Below are positions 1 to 12,436 of a DNA stretch of 64,000 nucleotides, in pieces (positions within the stretch are counted from its first letter, which is position 1; every line of letters begins with the position of its first letter). The DNA is from Desarmillaria ectypa. Lineage: Eukaryota; Basidiomycota; Agaricomycetes; Agaricales; Physalacriaceae. The notes beneath the pieces were generated by a model. The model saw only the letters and a list, made by a program, of their open reading frames with translations, was not told the origin of the DNA and did no database searches. A program made the translations under genes and the position numbers. The stretch is from assembly GCA_030407005.1 (NCBI GenBank), contig JAUDYN010000003.1, forward strand, positions 3,968,001-4,032,000, in the 5' to 3' direction.

Positions 1-1053
1 TATAGCACGCCCTCTCGCCTTGCTTTTACAGGCACTGGATCAATATAAATTTCCATGATCGCACAAGAACAAACCTCGAGGTGTAGATTTCTTGTCACCG
101 GGTTTTTCCACACCTATCGAAGAAGCGGTTAATAGCTTTGATTTGAATCATACGCATTCGGACTCACAAAAGGATGGATTTTTATCTTTTTCTCATCCCA
201 GTCCAACTCCTTCGTGCTCTTCTCTCGGTTTTCTGACTCCAATCCCAGCCCCGTTGCCACTGCGCGCGCTTCCTTCATCCATTCAAAGGGCTTCGGCGCA
301 TATTTAGCCTTTGCTCTCACTGCGACGCTCTTCATTTCCGGTGGGAGAATATCAAACATCACCTTTCCCGACACAAATGCCGTAGTTCCTAACGGAACCT
401 CCAGCTCATCACCACTCCCATCATCATACCTCACGACCTGGCTGGGGCCTTTGGGCACTCTGATTCCATATAATGCTGTCACCTTTGGCGGATCGAGATC
501 GTACAAAGCTGCATCCATATGCCAATGAAAGAACCTGGTCACACCTTGCGCCTCGTCCTCATCGGATACACGCGTCTTGTGAAAGCTCGAATGATGCGCG
601 TGTTTGAGCACAGCTTCGGGGATGCCTTCATGGTCCCGGACAGTCCCGTGCCCGATGAGCTGCACCTGTGGGACACGAGGAATTGTTTTGAGATACGAGT
701 GGAGAATGGAGGCTTTGTTTTGGTCGACTTTGCTGTTGCCATGCCCGTAGGCAGTGGAGTCGGGGTCGAAGGCCTTGTGTGTGGCGTTACGGGAAGGGAA
801 AGGAGGAATTTTGAGCCCTTACCTTGACCAGATCGCGTATCTCTTCTGGGGTTAGACCTACGTTGCGAAACAAGAGCGCATCGTACTGTGTTTATGTCTA
901 GTATGATGAGACCGATGCAGCGCAGGTGTTGGGACGAACCGTATACAGCGCTTCTCTGACTTGTTCAAGTGAGGTTTCAAGGTGCGCCGGGTGGAAACCT
1001 TTGACTTCACGTCCAAAGTCATTCAGTTTGGCTGCATCTGCAGACGCTGGCAT
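1..1053 (-). CDS. xanA: Fe(II)/2-oxoglutarate-dependent xanthine dioxygenase-like (TauD/TfdA fold), 3' end outside window
   Basis: This minus-strand gene has exons at 940-1053, 823-885, 168-773 and 1-113, with introns of 54, 49 and 54 nt. The product resembles fungal xanthine dioxygenases, which turn xanthine into urate using Fe(II), oxygen and 2-oxoglutarate in the cytoplasm. The seen evidence is the FHWHMD iron motif, the AALY..PPKVT segment after it, the RYDDGSGDELEVPLGTTAFVSG stretch, and the AFDPDSTAYGHG and IPRVPQVQLIGHG blocks. The last exon reads VWKNPVT and ends in an EIYIDPVP block, also family-like, but where I expect V-H-P before it (second iron-binding histidine) the sequence reads V-C-S-C. 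In-frame DNA just upstream of the start (ATG at 1080) holds a TGA at 1066-1068, so the annotated ATG may be a fallback start. Family assignment is fairly sure; activity is doubtful. A related TauD sulfonate dioxygenase is the alternative. Confidence 0.72.
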
Positions 1054-1431
1054 GGGCAGAGGATCTCAATCGATGGTCATCATAAAAGTCAAACCGAAGA
1101 CTTTATATAGATGCTCTCCCATAGCTTGGGAATGAGTGATGCACATGACCATGGCTGATACAACGCTCATCTGAATTCAAAAATAGGTGCAGGACACTTA
1201 GTAACTGTGGCCAAGTTGGAAAGCTTATACATCGACGAGAATCCGAGGCGATGTCAAGGGGGACGATAAAGGCGGGCCTTCGTTACGTAGTAGTGCTACG
1301 ACGTAAAGTGGTATGTAAACAAACTATGGCTTTCTTACTATACATAAGTACTGGCTACTCTTTCGTTTCTGAACCTCGAAATTTCACATCAAATGCAAGT
1401 TTCGAAGGAGGTGGTGATGCGAATCCCTCAA

Positions 1432-2042
1432 TCACCCATCGCTATCGGATCCATCCTCGTCTTCTTCGTCCGTGGCAACTTCCCCCTCGTATAAACCAAG
1501 GATACGAATGACCGCCTTGGCCATGGCGTTGTCTCGATGGGCATCCCAATACTCGAGAGGACCTGAAATCAACTCCACCGGTTCGTCTTGCAGGCGAATA
1601 GTCGCCTTCACTTTCTTCCTCAAACCAAGCGATTGAATGTCTGCGTCAATTACGATCTATTCGCTTCTGCTCCAAACTTCTGCAACGATGCTGAGTTCCC
1701 GATACATCCACGCGATGTGGTCTTCGATGCCGGTGCTTTCATCGTAGATATCATCATCATTCTCTCCGTCAATGATATTAAAGGGGAAGCAGGCATCCAT
1801 GAACATGTCCTCACTAGCGGGTTGTCAGATATTTGAGATAAAAAATATTGGAATACCAACGTGAACGTACTGAGCATACTCCCTCACTTCCTCCACCATC
1901 CGAGCACACAGAACCAGGCACTCGTAGATGGGCTTCATATTGGCTCCGTACTTTCTCATGAGGCACCATAGGTCTCTGAACCACTCTGTCATGACACCGA
2001 CTACACGTCCAGCGCTGCACTTTCGTCTCCGCAGCTGTCTCT
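1432..2042 (-). pseudogene. Hypothetical acidic-tailed protein, broken by an in-frame TAG
   Basis: I do not recognise this family. On the minus strand a coherent frame runs through MTEWFRDLWCLMRKYG and ends EVREYAQ. It then splices over a probable 57-nt intron beginning GTACGT to EDMFMDACFPFNIIDGE and IEDHIAWMYRELS. It meets TAG directly after WSRSE, then goes on in the same frame as IVIDADIQSLGLRKK and LEYWDAHRDNAMAKAV to an Asp/Glu-rich tail with a normal stop at 1432. The sequence after the stop has the same protein-like character as that before it, so this looks like a single nonsense mutation near 1651. The first exon or exons upstream of about 2042 are not identified. An alternative is an unrecognised intron removing the TAG, but I found no good donor/acceptor pair. 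Confidence 0.4.
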
Positions 2043-2059
2043 GGGATCATCATTGGCGG

Positions 2060-4158
2060 CTCTAATAAATCTTGTTGCGTCTCTTTCTATGGTAAGTTCG
2101 TGAATTCGGTATTCAGTGGGATACTTATTGCGGGGCATCGTTCAAAGAAGAGGAAAGCCGTCATCAGATGCTGCTCTGGAGCGGGACAATCATGTCATGA
2201 TGTTTACACATCGGAAATACAAGAACCCAGCTGGGAAGTAGGAAGTCGCATCGCATTGGCGATATCCTTGTTCTTCAAAGCGATCAAGATCCTGCTGTGA
2301 ACGCAACGAATGAAGGCCGTAACTACAAGAGCCTGACTAACCCAACAGAACGGTACAGGATGATCGAGGACCCAGATTGAGGTTCTACTCATGTGCCGGC
2401 GCGGAGAACTCGAAACGGACTTAAAGAATAGTTTCGGGTACACACTATTGTAAACGCGTGGCAAAATGATCGGCGTTCGAGCCATCATGCTAGATTGATA
2501 TTGACAATCACTCCGAGGTCCGTGGAGCTGAAAGACATAAGCATGAGGTCGCTCATCTTCTCAAAAGACCCGTCACCCTCTCAAATTATTCTTAGATGAC
2601 GAATTTATAGACAAGGCCGTGATCAACGCAGATATCTGCATCGATTACCTACAGGGAAAGGTGGAAAACTTGTTGATGAAAAAAACAGGATGACAGCATG
2701 ATATATTTTCCATTCAGTTTTGGTGTCGTGCTGAAATCAACTTGAATGCGAAAGCTTCTGAAAAAAGAAGGATGTCACTCTCAATCTTATTCTTTCAGTT
2801 GCTGACAGAACTTGGGAGAGTAAGATGGAGATGGAATCCGCAATACCGAGCAAGGCGCAAAAAAGAGCCCGAGAGCAATTCTGCAGGTTCATTATTTACT
2901 CGAAGTGCAATTCATTTACTGTGCAACGGATAATATGAACATACCAATGGAAAAGAGATCATAGAACGATTCAGAACGCTATCACGTGCCCGTGAGACTT
3001 CCTTTCCCATCAAAGATATCTTTTTCTTCGACCAGTGACATCAGACCGCCCAGTGGAACAGTTAGCTGAGCAGGGGAATAATTTGTTACGTCTACTTTAA
3101 TGCACCCTCTGAATGGTCAGCTCAAGTTAGGCTTGTCCAATAGCTTCGCAATGTTTCTTCGGGAGGCAAAGAACTTGAAGCCGATGTTCGGAGTTGGCAC
3201 CCCGACGCCGGATCGAGCCGTGGGGTGTCCGTGAGAGTCTATGTCCTTTTCTGAATCTTCGTCTCCCACTGCATTACCACCTGGCTTACCTTTCTCTATT
3301 TCCCTCAAAATCGAGGAGTCTGAACTCTGATACAGCAAGAAAGGGATCTCGATTTGTTTCTGTATCACATCCGGTATGGTATGCCTCTGTGCTTTTGCGG
3401 TTTCGCATCTAATCCGTAGACCACCACAGACAACAACCTGAAGTTGTTTAGACAACCCTGCTGGCATACGTCAACAAGACACGCACATTACAAGCAGAAA
3501 GAAAGGATGTGGCATCGCGACAGTGGAATACAGGGTTCTTTTATGCAGCAGAGCGCCTCATCGAAATACCAGGGTTACCAAGAGCCAATCCTCAGATTCA
3601 GCAAACGACACCCTGCATTTACAGCTCTTCAGTCATTGATACTATATTCTCAAGCAGGGGGTACGAGAGAGATTTTGGGCACCAGTCAAGCCTAGAGGTA
3701 TGTGCTTACCACTCTTTGCAAGCTCCAATCTGTATAATCTAGAGCAGCTGTTATATTGCCCACCGCATACAATAGCCTTGTTATTCATTACCGAGAGTCG
3801 CATACGGACGACGGAAGCCTATTATTCCATTGAGGGAGCAGGAACCTCAGGACGCCTTGCGGGTGTCGCAGCTTTCTCGCCTTTGTAGGTGTCAGAACCG
3901 CGGTCCGTTGTATGATGTTGGAAATGGACGGACGTTAACTGGATGCTATTGCATCAATTCGGTGAGTTCATACATCATTTTAAGATTCGTCCTTCATTAA
4001 TCAGGATCCGAAAGATTCCTAATGTAACCCGGTGCTATGGTCCTGACCAATCCCAAAACCCTGATTCACTCACCTATATACTGAGCTCAGAGAGGTCTGC
4101 ATACGGCACTCCAGAATCCCTGTCGACCCTCATCCGGTACGCGTCAATCCAACAGCTA
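2060..4158. other. Intergenic, no supported gene
   Basis: I see only short overlapping open frames without family features. A minus-strand patch at 2204-2488 and open frames around 3117-3467 and 3444-3742 are longest, but neither links to a splice-compatible neighbour. No repeat shared with other parts of the window was noticed. Confidence 0.4.
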
Positions 4159-5322
4159 CTACAACGCGGCAACGTTACTATCCACGTGCAAAATACCCTT
4201 ATCACGGCACCTATCCATTCTCCACCAGAACAGACCTACACAGGCGTCCCCATGCTGATCTCTCTGCTCTGGCTGCAAAAATTCGATACAAATGCTCACA
4301 CGCCTCTTGACCCGCACCATCACGCTGTCGGCATCCTTCCACAGAGCATCATCTGACGCATTAAATGGTTTAGAATCAGATACCCGCAAGACGAGCTCCG
4401 CTTCTTCTAACATGGCGGACGATGTTCCACCAAAAATGTTGGCCACACAGGCCAAAATTGGCCGTGCGTACACCGAGCACCGGAGGACGCATTTAACACG
4501 TGGGACACCACTGACATCGAGTTCGCCTTGCCGTGGCGTAGCTGCTTATCATTGTCATCCATCTGCGAAGAACAAGTGAAACATCATACCGAGTGCCAGC
4601 AGATGCAGGTCCAATTCTTCCAAGGTATCCCTCGTTGCCGCGAGCAGCTTCAGAAGAGCTGGGAGATACGCCGCAGTCGTCATCCAGAATTGAAGTCGCC
4701 TGAGACGGCCAAAATCAATTGTGGATGAAATCCCTAGCGCCCCATTGACGAACTCGTTGGTTTCTCGTTCTCCTGTCCGGAGGGACAGATCTCGGATGGT
4801 GCATCGTTGAAATGGCGCCATGCTGGACGGCAGGGCCATTTCAATGCAACTATCTATAAATTGCACGCTACGGATCCCCCTACTGTAAGCAAACAATTCG
4901 AAGAACTCTTCCGAGGTCTTGAACGCCATTCCGTCAAACGTAACGTTTTGGAGCTGGGGCTGGGAAAGCGCGCGCTTCAAGGCGCTGCCTATGAAGCTCG
5001 GGGGCGTTTGTAAGATCGAGAGGGATTCGATGTTGGGCAACTGCTCGAGGATCTGGGGGATGATTTCTTTGTCCGAATCGTGGATGCGGAGGCTCTTCAC
5101 GTAGGATGCTATCTGGGAAGAGCTAGAGACGAGGCGAAGCAAATATGAGTACGGTGCTGCGTGCGTTGCATAGCAGTAGGAACCGGAGAGGGTAATCTCG
5201 GCGAAAAGACGTTTCTGGGATGACCATTGCAGCACCCGGTTAACGAGACTACATGTCATGAGGGTTTTCCTATCATCGCGGCATTCCTCAATAATTGCAT
5301 CGAGCAATTCATTTGGCAACAT
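4159..5322 (-). CDS. F-box/LRR-like protein
   Basis: There are two exons, 4590-5322 and 4159-4541, split by a 48-nt GT-AG intron (4542-4589); the product is 371 residues. The first 45 residues (MLPNELLDAIIEECRDD, then TLMTCSLVNRVLQ and KRLFAEITL) have the F-box pattern of a Leu-Pro start, conserved SLVN and a helix ending in a beta strand. Repeated short leucine-rich segments follow, such as YVKSLRIHD, NIESLSILQ, LQNVTFDG, RSVQFIDS and TLEELDLHLLAL. Proteins of this type sit in SCF ubiquitin ligases, with the F-box binding Skp1 and the repeats binding a substrate; that role is inferred from the family. The spliced second exon continues the LRR-like pattern with ELDVSGVPRVKCVLRC. Such genes are highly expanded in Agaricomycetes. 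The start is the only ATG before the F-box. Confidence 0.7.
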
Positions 5323-7694
5323 GAGGAATAGCTGACTGGAAAGCGATGAGAGGAAGGGACTGAGATTGCCCTTAAGTTGAAGAATCCGGATTTTAATGAG
5401 TGAGCACTATAGTTGGAGATTGCACGGCCTTGAACCTGACGCTCGCGTTCCCACAGAACCGCTCATTTTGGCGCCATGTTCTATTACGATGATGGTCATA
5501 GACATTCCATATAGGACGTCAGGCGAGGAAGACGTCAGGAATTCGAAGGAGTGCGCAAATGACCACCACCTTACGTAGATTCAAGCTGCCACCCACTTAT
5601 GGCACAGGCTTACCCGTATTAAGGATTCTACCTCTCCGCTCTTAATGATGGAAGCAGACGTGCGTGATGCCGAACCACCTGATATCTGTTGATGTATACA
5701 AAGATGTGCTTCGCTGCGTTGGACTTTTGGAAGATTTGGGTATGACTCTCGCGCGCTTGTTCGTGACGTTACTATAGGAGAGTACCCTCATGAGTAGAGG
5801 GGGAAAGCAGCAGACTGTATGGGGGAGGTTCGGAGACTAAGGCACCTACGGGTCATACTGTTAACGGCGCCTTCTCACCGGAAGCAGAGGGAAAGCCGGC
5901 AGTGTTCAATGAATAAGTACTCCAATAAGTCTCTGGGACCTGGGAGGTCGGAAAGTCACGATGAACGTTAGCCTGTTCCGAGTGTTTTTGTCTGGTCGGT
6001 GCATGATACCCCTGTCATTCTACTTGCAACGAAACTGCATCGTATTATCATCCAGAGGCCTCCCTTTTCTATGCAATCGGCGGGTTTTGATTAGAATGGG
6101 GCCAAGAGTCGTCAAGGACACATCCAGCAGTAAGCCGTCAGCCTCTTTCACTGTTTATACCCATCTTAAATAATCCACTTCTTCTCGGTGTTGGATGGAA
6201 TAAACATCGGCACCTGCATGCATGATATCACGGTTCTTGACTCAAGATTATATCCAAGCGGAGAAGAATACGTAGTCTTACAATCACACAGCTTCTTGTT
6301 GCTGTGCCAGCGCCGTCTTGCGCTGTAGCGGGTATTACCTCGTGGACGTTGAACTGTCATCCTGCATCAACCACACGTTCCACAGCTCTAGCACCTGTAT
6401 CCCCTACCTGCGCGGCGGCGAATTCCTGACTGTTTATTTTTACTCTTGGGGCGGCAAATAGGGCCCTTGCATGGGGCTACTATCCCGACAGCGATACGAC
6501 GCTTCGGCATAGAATTAGGTCGCCGTGTGACAGAGCCTACATTGTGAGTGGTGCTGTCCTTGTTACCCCTCTGAGCTTACATTCAATTATTAGCAAATTG
6601 CTGTGTCCAGGCAGGCTCAGGCATTTCTGGACCATGAGCGCTGCAATTATCAAGCCAGGTAGTAGTATTAGCTGGTTGTCCTCATCAGGATATGCGGTTA
6701 GGAAACCGCGGACGTAGTATGTGCCTATTACGTTGATAAAAATATGGCTTATGAAAATGTGTTTGATCAGAACTTACCGCTCACGGCAAATGGAGTTTGA
6801 ATTGCTGTATCATCAGCACAGCTTTTTTCCCTTCCATACCTAGACACCGACCCTCACTCGGTAGCTATCCAAAATTTGCCGCTTATTCGAAGAGGCCGTA
6901 CACATGTTGACTCGCTCTACCCATTGCGTGTATATGTGAGTGTGTAGACACCACCGGACCATCGGTTACATTAGCTTTGGCTCTAAGTGACTCGGAGGTC
7001 TAGGCCTCTTGGAGTTAGCGGCGTTGCAAATCCGGGCGCAGCACATTGATATTTATCTCAAAACGCTGGTACCCATCCAGCTCTGATACAGTCCGAAATT
7101 TCGCCGGGCCTTGAGGGCTCTATGATGGTCGGAGACGGGAATTCAAGCATTGCACCACGTTATGATTCTCAGCTGTGGAAGGTTGCCGAGCTAGCCACAA
7201 TGCAAAATCAATACGGCTCGCTGACGAGATGTACCTCGATTTCCCTGGTGGCGTACCATGCCGCAAGCAACAAAACGTGAAAGCGACGATGATCCGCAAG
7301 GTGGTGAGTTAATAATATATGTTGAGGATGGGCAAGGTTTTGCCATGGAGCCCAGCTATTGCCAGTAAATCCATCGATGCCCTAGATCTAACATCAAGTG
7401 TCGCGAACACTGATAGAGGGCTGTTAGCGTACTGCTTTCTGCTGTACAGCATAAGACCGCCTGCCACCTCGACCTTTGAAATTAATGAGGTCCTTGACTC
7501 GTACATGTAAGATCTCGATCATTGTTTTGTGTGCATTTCATTGATATGGACCGTGGCTGAACAGGGTAATATCATGATCATCATGTATGATGCGCGCGCG
7601 ATTTACAATTGGTTTACATATATTTATATATATTGCAATGCCTTTAAAACCCAACGCGTGGATTCACTATTCAACTACGACTACCGCCTTTAAT
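5323..7694. other. Intergenic, no supported gene
   Basis: There are 2.3 kb without a convincing coding region. The short open frames here show no splice-linked continuation and no recognisable motif. The last ~130 bases are AT-rich (TATATTTATATATATTG near 7617-7635) and are a plausible promoter for the plus-strand adenylation-domain gene. Confidence 0.45.
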
Positions 7695-9676
7695 ATGGAT
7701 TCGGCGAACCTCTTCAGTTCTGGCTTTCGATTCGTACACCGTTTTCTTCTTGCTTTGTTGGGCCGATACTTTCTTGGAGTATTACGACAGTGGTCAATAC
7801 GGCCCGTGAAGGACCACGGCGAGATATCTGAAAAGTTAGCTTCCCCTCCGTCCTCACAGCCTTTGATCTCCGGCCGTAGTTTTGGACCACATGTTGAGGT
7901 ACGATTCGAGAGTATCCACAGTGCCTTTGAATTCTCCGCGCGTAGCAATCCCACTCAAGCAGCCGTTGTGGACCACTTTGGAAATTCTCTTTCGTACAGA
8001 GAGCTGGATAGACTGTCCTTGCGCCTTGCCTCATATCTGAGGTCATGGGGCGTCGGCCATGGATCTCTTGTTGCCCTCGTCGTTCACCGGTCAATTCCTC
8101 AAGTGGTTGCTATCCTTGGCGTTCTTCGCGCTGGTGCCGCGTATATACCCTTAGATGGGGACATCATAACCGACGATACCCTGAAGGGTATCATAGACAA
8201 TGCTGATCCCTCCTACATATTGATATCGAAAGGGTGTATCGCTCGCGCGGGGATTCTGAGCCATCCATATGGCTGCTTAGAAGATGTCCTTGATATCATC
8301 GATCAGTCCCAAGACGCATATGCCGACGTTAGCAACCCTATGTTCCAAAAATCCGACACGGCCTACATCATATTCACTTCGGGTATGCGCCTTTTTGAGC
8401 TCTTCTATCCTGTGCTCATTTTCATGACTCAAGGTACCACAGGAAAACCTAAGGGAGTCATGGTGAGTCACTCTAATGTCGTCAATCGTAAGTCACAGTT
8501 TCTATCTTCAAACGCGTCTCCCTGATCGAAATTCAGTGCTCTCCCTGGCTCCAGGAAACCTGGGTATCAAGCCGGGAGTCAAGGTTGCGCAACTTTTGAA
8601 CGTTGCCTTTGACATGTGCGCATGGGAAACCCTTGGCTGCTTGATGAACGGGGGAACTCTGTATCTGCGAGGACCACACCGGTGCGATTGGATCAAGGTC
8701 ATGAAAACGGTCGATGTCCTTATTGCTACACCTTCTATACTGGCCCCCCATGATCCGAAGGATTTCCCGAATATACGCGTTGTCGCCACTGCTGGGGAGC
8801 CATGCCCTCAGTCTTTGGCGGATAAATGGGCTACGCAGACAGTATTCTATAACTGCTGTGGACCTACAGAGGTGCGCACAAATGTAATGATGATGTCAAT
8901 GCCTCATGTTTCTCCCCAGGTCACCATCGTCAATACCATGCAACGTCACGTACCCAATACCACTCTCTCTATAGGGAAGCCCACACCTAACAACAGTGTC
9001 TATATATTGGACGACTACCTTCGACCTGTACCTGCTGGAGCCGCTGGAATCATGTGGGCTGGTGGGGATGGTGTTTCAAAAGGGTATCTCGGATTGAATG
9101 ATCTGACATCTAAGAGGTTTTTGGCAGATCCCTACAGAGGCGGGTACGTGATAGCCCTTTCTTACCAACACTAGATGTTCTAATTTTAACAGGATAATGT
9201 ATAACACCGGCGACATCGGTAGATGGAGGGACGACGGGTCTATTGACCATCTAGGTCGCGTTGATGATCAAGTCAAGATCAAAGTGAGTCCGGCATGCGT
9301 TATGGTCACCTCCTGGTATACTAATTATGACTAGGGATTTCGAGTCGAGTTGGATGGTGTCAGTGCCGCGATGCTTACTTGTTTCGATGTGACCAGCGCT
9401 TGTGCTGTTCTCGTCAACGACGAGCTCTTTGGTTTCTACACCCCTCCCTCGGTCGAGATTGCTCCTGTTCGGGATGCTGTATGCCGGATGCTGCCGCGAT
9501 ACTCTGTACCGTCTAGATTCATACCACTACTCTCCCTTCCACTGACAAAGTATGTCTTTTTCTATTACTACTTGAGTTGTCCCTGATTATTTATCAGGAA
9601 CGGGAAAACAAACAAGGCCGAGCTTAGAGCGATTGCTGCGCAAAGAATCCTAACACAAACGCCCCAAACACGATAG
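7695..9676 (+). CDS. Stand-alone NRPS-type adenylation domain (AMP-binding) protein
   Basis: There are seven exons: 7695-8382, 8434-8487, 8537-8871, 8920-9143, 9193-9283, 9335-9549 and 9598-9676. They total 1686 nt or 561 residues, and all six introns are 48-51 nt GT-AG. The whole core motif series of an amino-acid adenylation domain is visible: [13 protein letters not shown] (A2), [17 protein letters not shown] (A3), FDMCAWE (A4), NCCGPTE (A5), [11 protein letters not shown] (A6), YNTGDIGRW (A7), [16 protein letters not shown] (A8), [10 protein letters not shown] (A9) and NGKTNKAEL (A10, with the catalytic Lys). The protein stops about 20 residues after A10, so carrier, condensation and thioesterase/reductase domains are all absent. 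It probably activates a carboxylic or amino acid as the AMP ester; substrate and partner are unknown. The N-terminal ~35 residues include a hydrophobic stretch ([14 protein letters not shown]) that could be a membrane or targeting segment. The frame is open upstream to 7587, so an earlier ATG (7587 or 7638) is possible. No other biosynthetic gene is adjacent. Confidence 0.85.
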
Positions 9677-12436
9677 TTCACGCTACAAACTTATGATGCA
9701 ATCGGCTATCTCTAGCTGGCTAGAACCCGGTTGCCTTTGAAACTTACTGTGATCATGATTTATCCCTACCCCTCAATCATTGCCCGACACTCCACTCCAC
9801 GCATAATATTTTTGGCCAACACATGGACCTCAATGTATAGACACGGACATTCACTGGTATTTATTACTTGTATCCCACTCTCGTCTTCAGAGGATCACGA
9901 TCTTGTAGTTTTTCGTGTTACACATACATACTCTTGTGAATAACCTATTTGTACTTTACACACATATATATGTATTTTGAGATAGAGGACCCTATTTTTC
10001 TTGGTGTTGCATCCATTCAGACCATGAGCATCGTTTGTGGAACCAACAGTCCGATGGCTGTAACATCCTACAGGCTGCACGTCGAGGACACAGGGAATCG
10101 CTTCAGTCGTTTACTTGTCGAACGCTGATGGACACTCCCAGTGCGAAAATCTTTGCATTTTGGGCACGTAACTGTTCCGGCTGCAGTCGCATCCGCTGTT
10201 AATATTCTGTGCCGCTTCTCTGGAATGGGAGTGATAGAAGCGTCGTTTAGCGGGGATATCGGACCGGTGCTGCTTCCGAACGACGGCCCCATGCGTCAGC
10301 GACCCGTTTTTCGGGGAACTTGAGGCATCCACCATTTTCGGGATAGACAACAAAATTTTGCAAAGGGAGCTCTGGCCGCGTCATGGTATGTTCAAGTCGG
10401 GACTTGTCGCATACAAAGATGGAACCTATTTTTTTTTTAGCTGATGATGCCGGTGAAGTGGTTGCTATAATTTCTAAAAACAAACATCATCGCAAACTCC
10501 TTTACTGAAGTCAAAATTCAGCGAAGCTATTCAGGAATGTATGCTCCTAACACTGGCGTAGTTGGATATTAACACACCAAGGCCAAGCTACCCGACAGAG
10601 AAGGCCTATTATGATTATTCACCGGCTTGGCACACATCTGTGCATTGCAGCTTTTTTTCTTTCGCTTCGGAATCTGGTTTTCCTTTCCCCCAGATCCCCA
10701 AAGTCGAAAGCCGACCACGCCATATTTGCGGAATAACAATGTGATTCGTTGTTACCCTGTTCTGGCTATCCGTTACCTGGCTCTTAGTCAGCCGTCAAGA
10801 TCACGTGCAATAAACTTTCCACCCGACAACACCGACAATTGTCTTGCATGGGGTCGCTTCTATATGGAATACCTCATCTGGTGTTTATGTCGCTGTAGCT
10901 AAACATCCCTCTTGATTGGTACGTAGTAGGTACTATTTTCTTGTTCGAGATGTAATGAGTATATGCAGGCGCATGAAAAGCACATATCACTCTGAGATTT
11001 AAATTGTACAAAATGCGAGTTTTTTGCACCACCAAGTACTTTCCACATCTGATCAAGTTGTATCTTATTCAATTCTTCTTGAATGAGCAGCTGTCCAAAG
11101 CTACCGAGTCACAATGAAATGGATACAGTTCAGATAAAGCCCACTGCTGCTACTGGATTCATTACAGGAAAAAGGTCTTCGTTGCCACTTCAGCACGCCA
11201 TTCATAGCATGTCGAGGTTCCATGATGGAAGCACCACTTCTGGATGGAATACCTCTGCAGGACATTATCGAGGATACTGAGGACTTGCAATAGAACTGAT
11301 TCTCAGCTGGCCCCAGGGGTACATGTACTTTCAATTGGCTTTCAAATATTTTAAGATGATGGAGTAACACTCTTTGACTACCAGGGGCTCGGCGTAAGGA
11401 ATGACGAGGGGCAATGACATCACATGATAAGGAAGCATCATCACGTGCATTTGAAACATCGTCTCTACACCATTAGCAGGTAGTCGGTAGTACTCTTCGT
11501 TACAATGTTCGCCCAACCTGTACGTATATAAGTAACAGCGCGTTCGACAGGCTGTAGGATATAAGATAGGATTCCGACGTTCTACCCCGTCACGGATAAG
11601 GGGTATCATGACCCCGCATATATCCACCTTGCTCTTCGACTCCCTCCATTGCATGCTACCGAAACACGGCTTCAACTCAACTTGTATGAAATGGACTTTC
11701 CTTGGTTGTCGGGTTCGCACCGTGGGCTTCATATAAAATGAAATAGAAACACAGTGGTGACATTGCGCCTCGAGGCTCTTTTCGCGTATCTTTTGGTGGC
11801 GGCTTGATACGAACGAGCGCACATCGGAACTGAGAGATTAATGAAATGTGCCATCTAGGAGGGGGTTGTCATTGGACTTTGGGCATGTGGATCCTTACAC
11901 TGACGGCTGGCGCAGGGCAATCCTCTGTTACACATTGACAGAGTTTGTCCTTTTTATTTATGCCAAGCAGCACTGACTCATGCTGTCGTCGCAGGGGCCC
12001 CGATGTATATGGACGTTTCATGTATCCTTGGAAAACTGCGATTTGGGCAGACAGCATATCCGTGCTAGTTAAATAAACTACAGACGCTCTTATTCCTTCG
12101 CGCCGCTTCTCTTTCATCGGGTCAAAGATCATGAGATGAAACAGCTATTCAAGGTTTCTTTCAACGAATTATGCATTACGGAGCCCACTACTATTACATC
12201 AGGCAGAGTACACTAGACACTAGGAATACCTACAATAAAATGTTCGTCGACGAAAAAAGGGAGAAAAAAAAAACGAATGCGTGAATGTTTATCGAAAAAG
12301 CAAATGATGGTGATGTGGTGTTGATGATGATACAATGGACACCCGTTGGTCTACCCGTCCGTTTATTTGTTATTTATACTAATAAATACCTAAAAGAAAA
12401 AAAGAAAAAAGAAAAAAAAAAGTCCGATTGGTTCGT
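9677..12436. other. Intergenic, no supported gene
   Basis: There are 2.8 kb with scattered unlinked open frames on both strands. The longest is a 163-codon minus-strand frame at 11331-11822 that has neither motif nor splice partner. A Cys-Pro-Lys-Cys-like stretch on the minus strand near 10190 is too isolated to call. AT-rich runs, including a long A tract around 12400-12420, precede the 3' end of the next gene. Confidence 0.4.

Noticed and set aside
7695..9676. Natural-product gene cluster around the adenylation domain
   Set aside because: No oxygenase, transporter, methyltransferase or regulator lies within several kb on either side; the closest neighbours are an F-box gene and a disordered protein gene.
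10068..10353. Possible zinc-finger-like Cys-Pro-Lys-Cys stretch on the minus strand
   Set aside because: There is only one Cys pair without properly spaced His or Cys partners, and no flanking exons.
11331..11822. 163-codon minus-strand open frame
   Set aside because: It has no motif, no compositional sign of a protein and no splice-compatible neighbour; the length is within chance for this amount of non-coding DNA.
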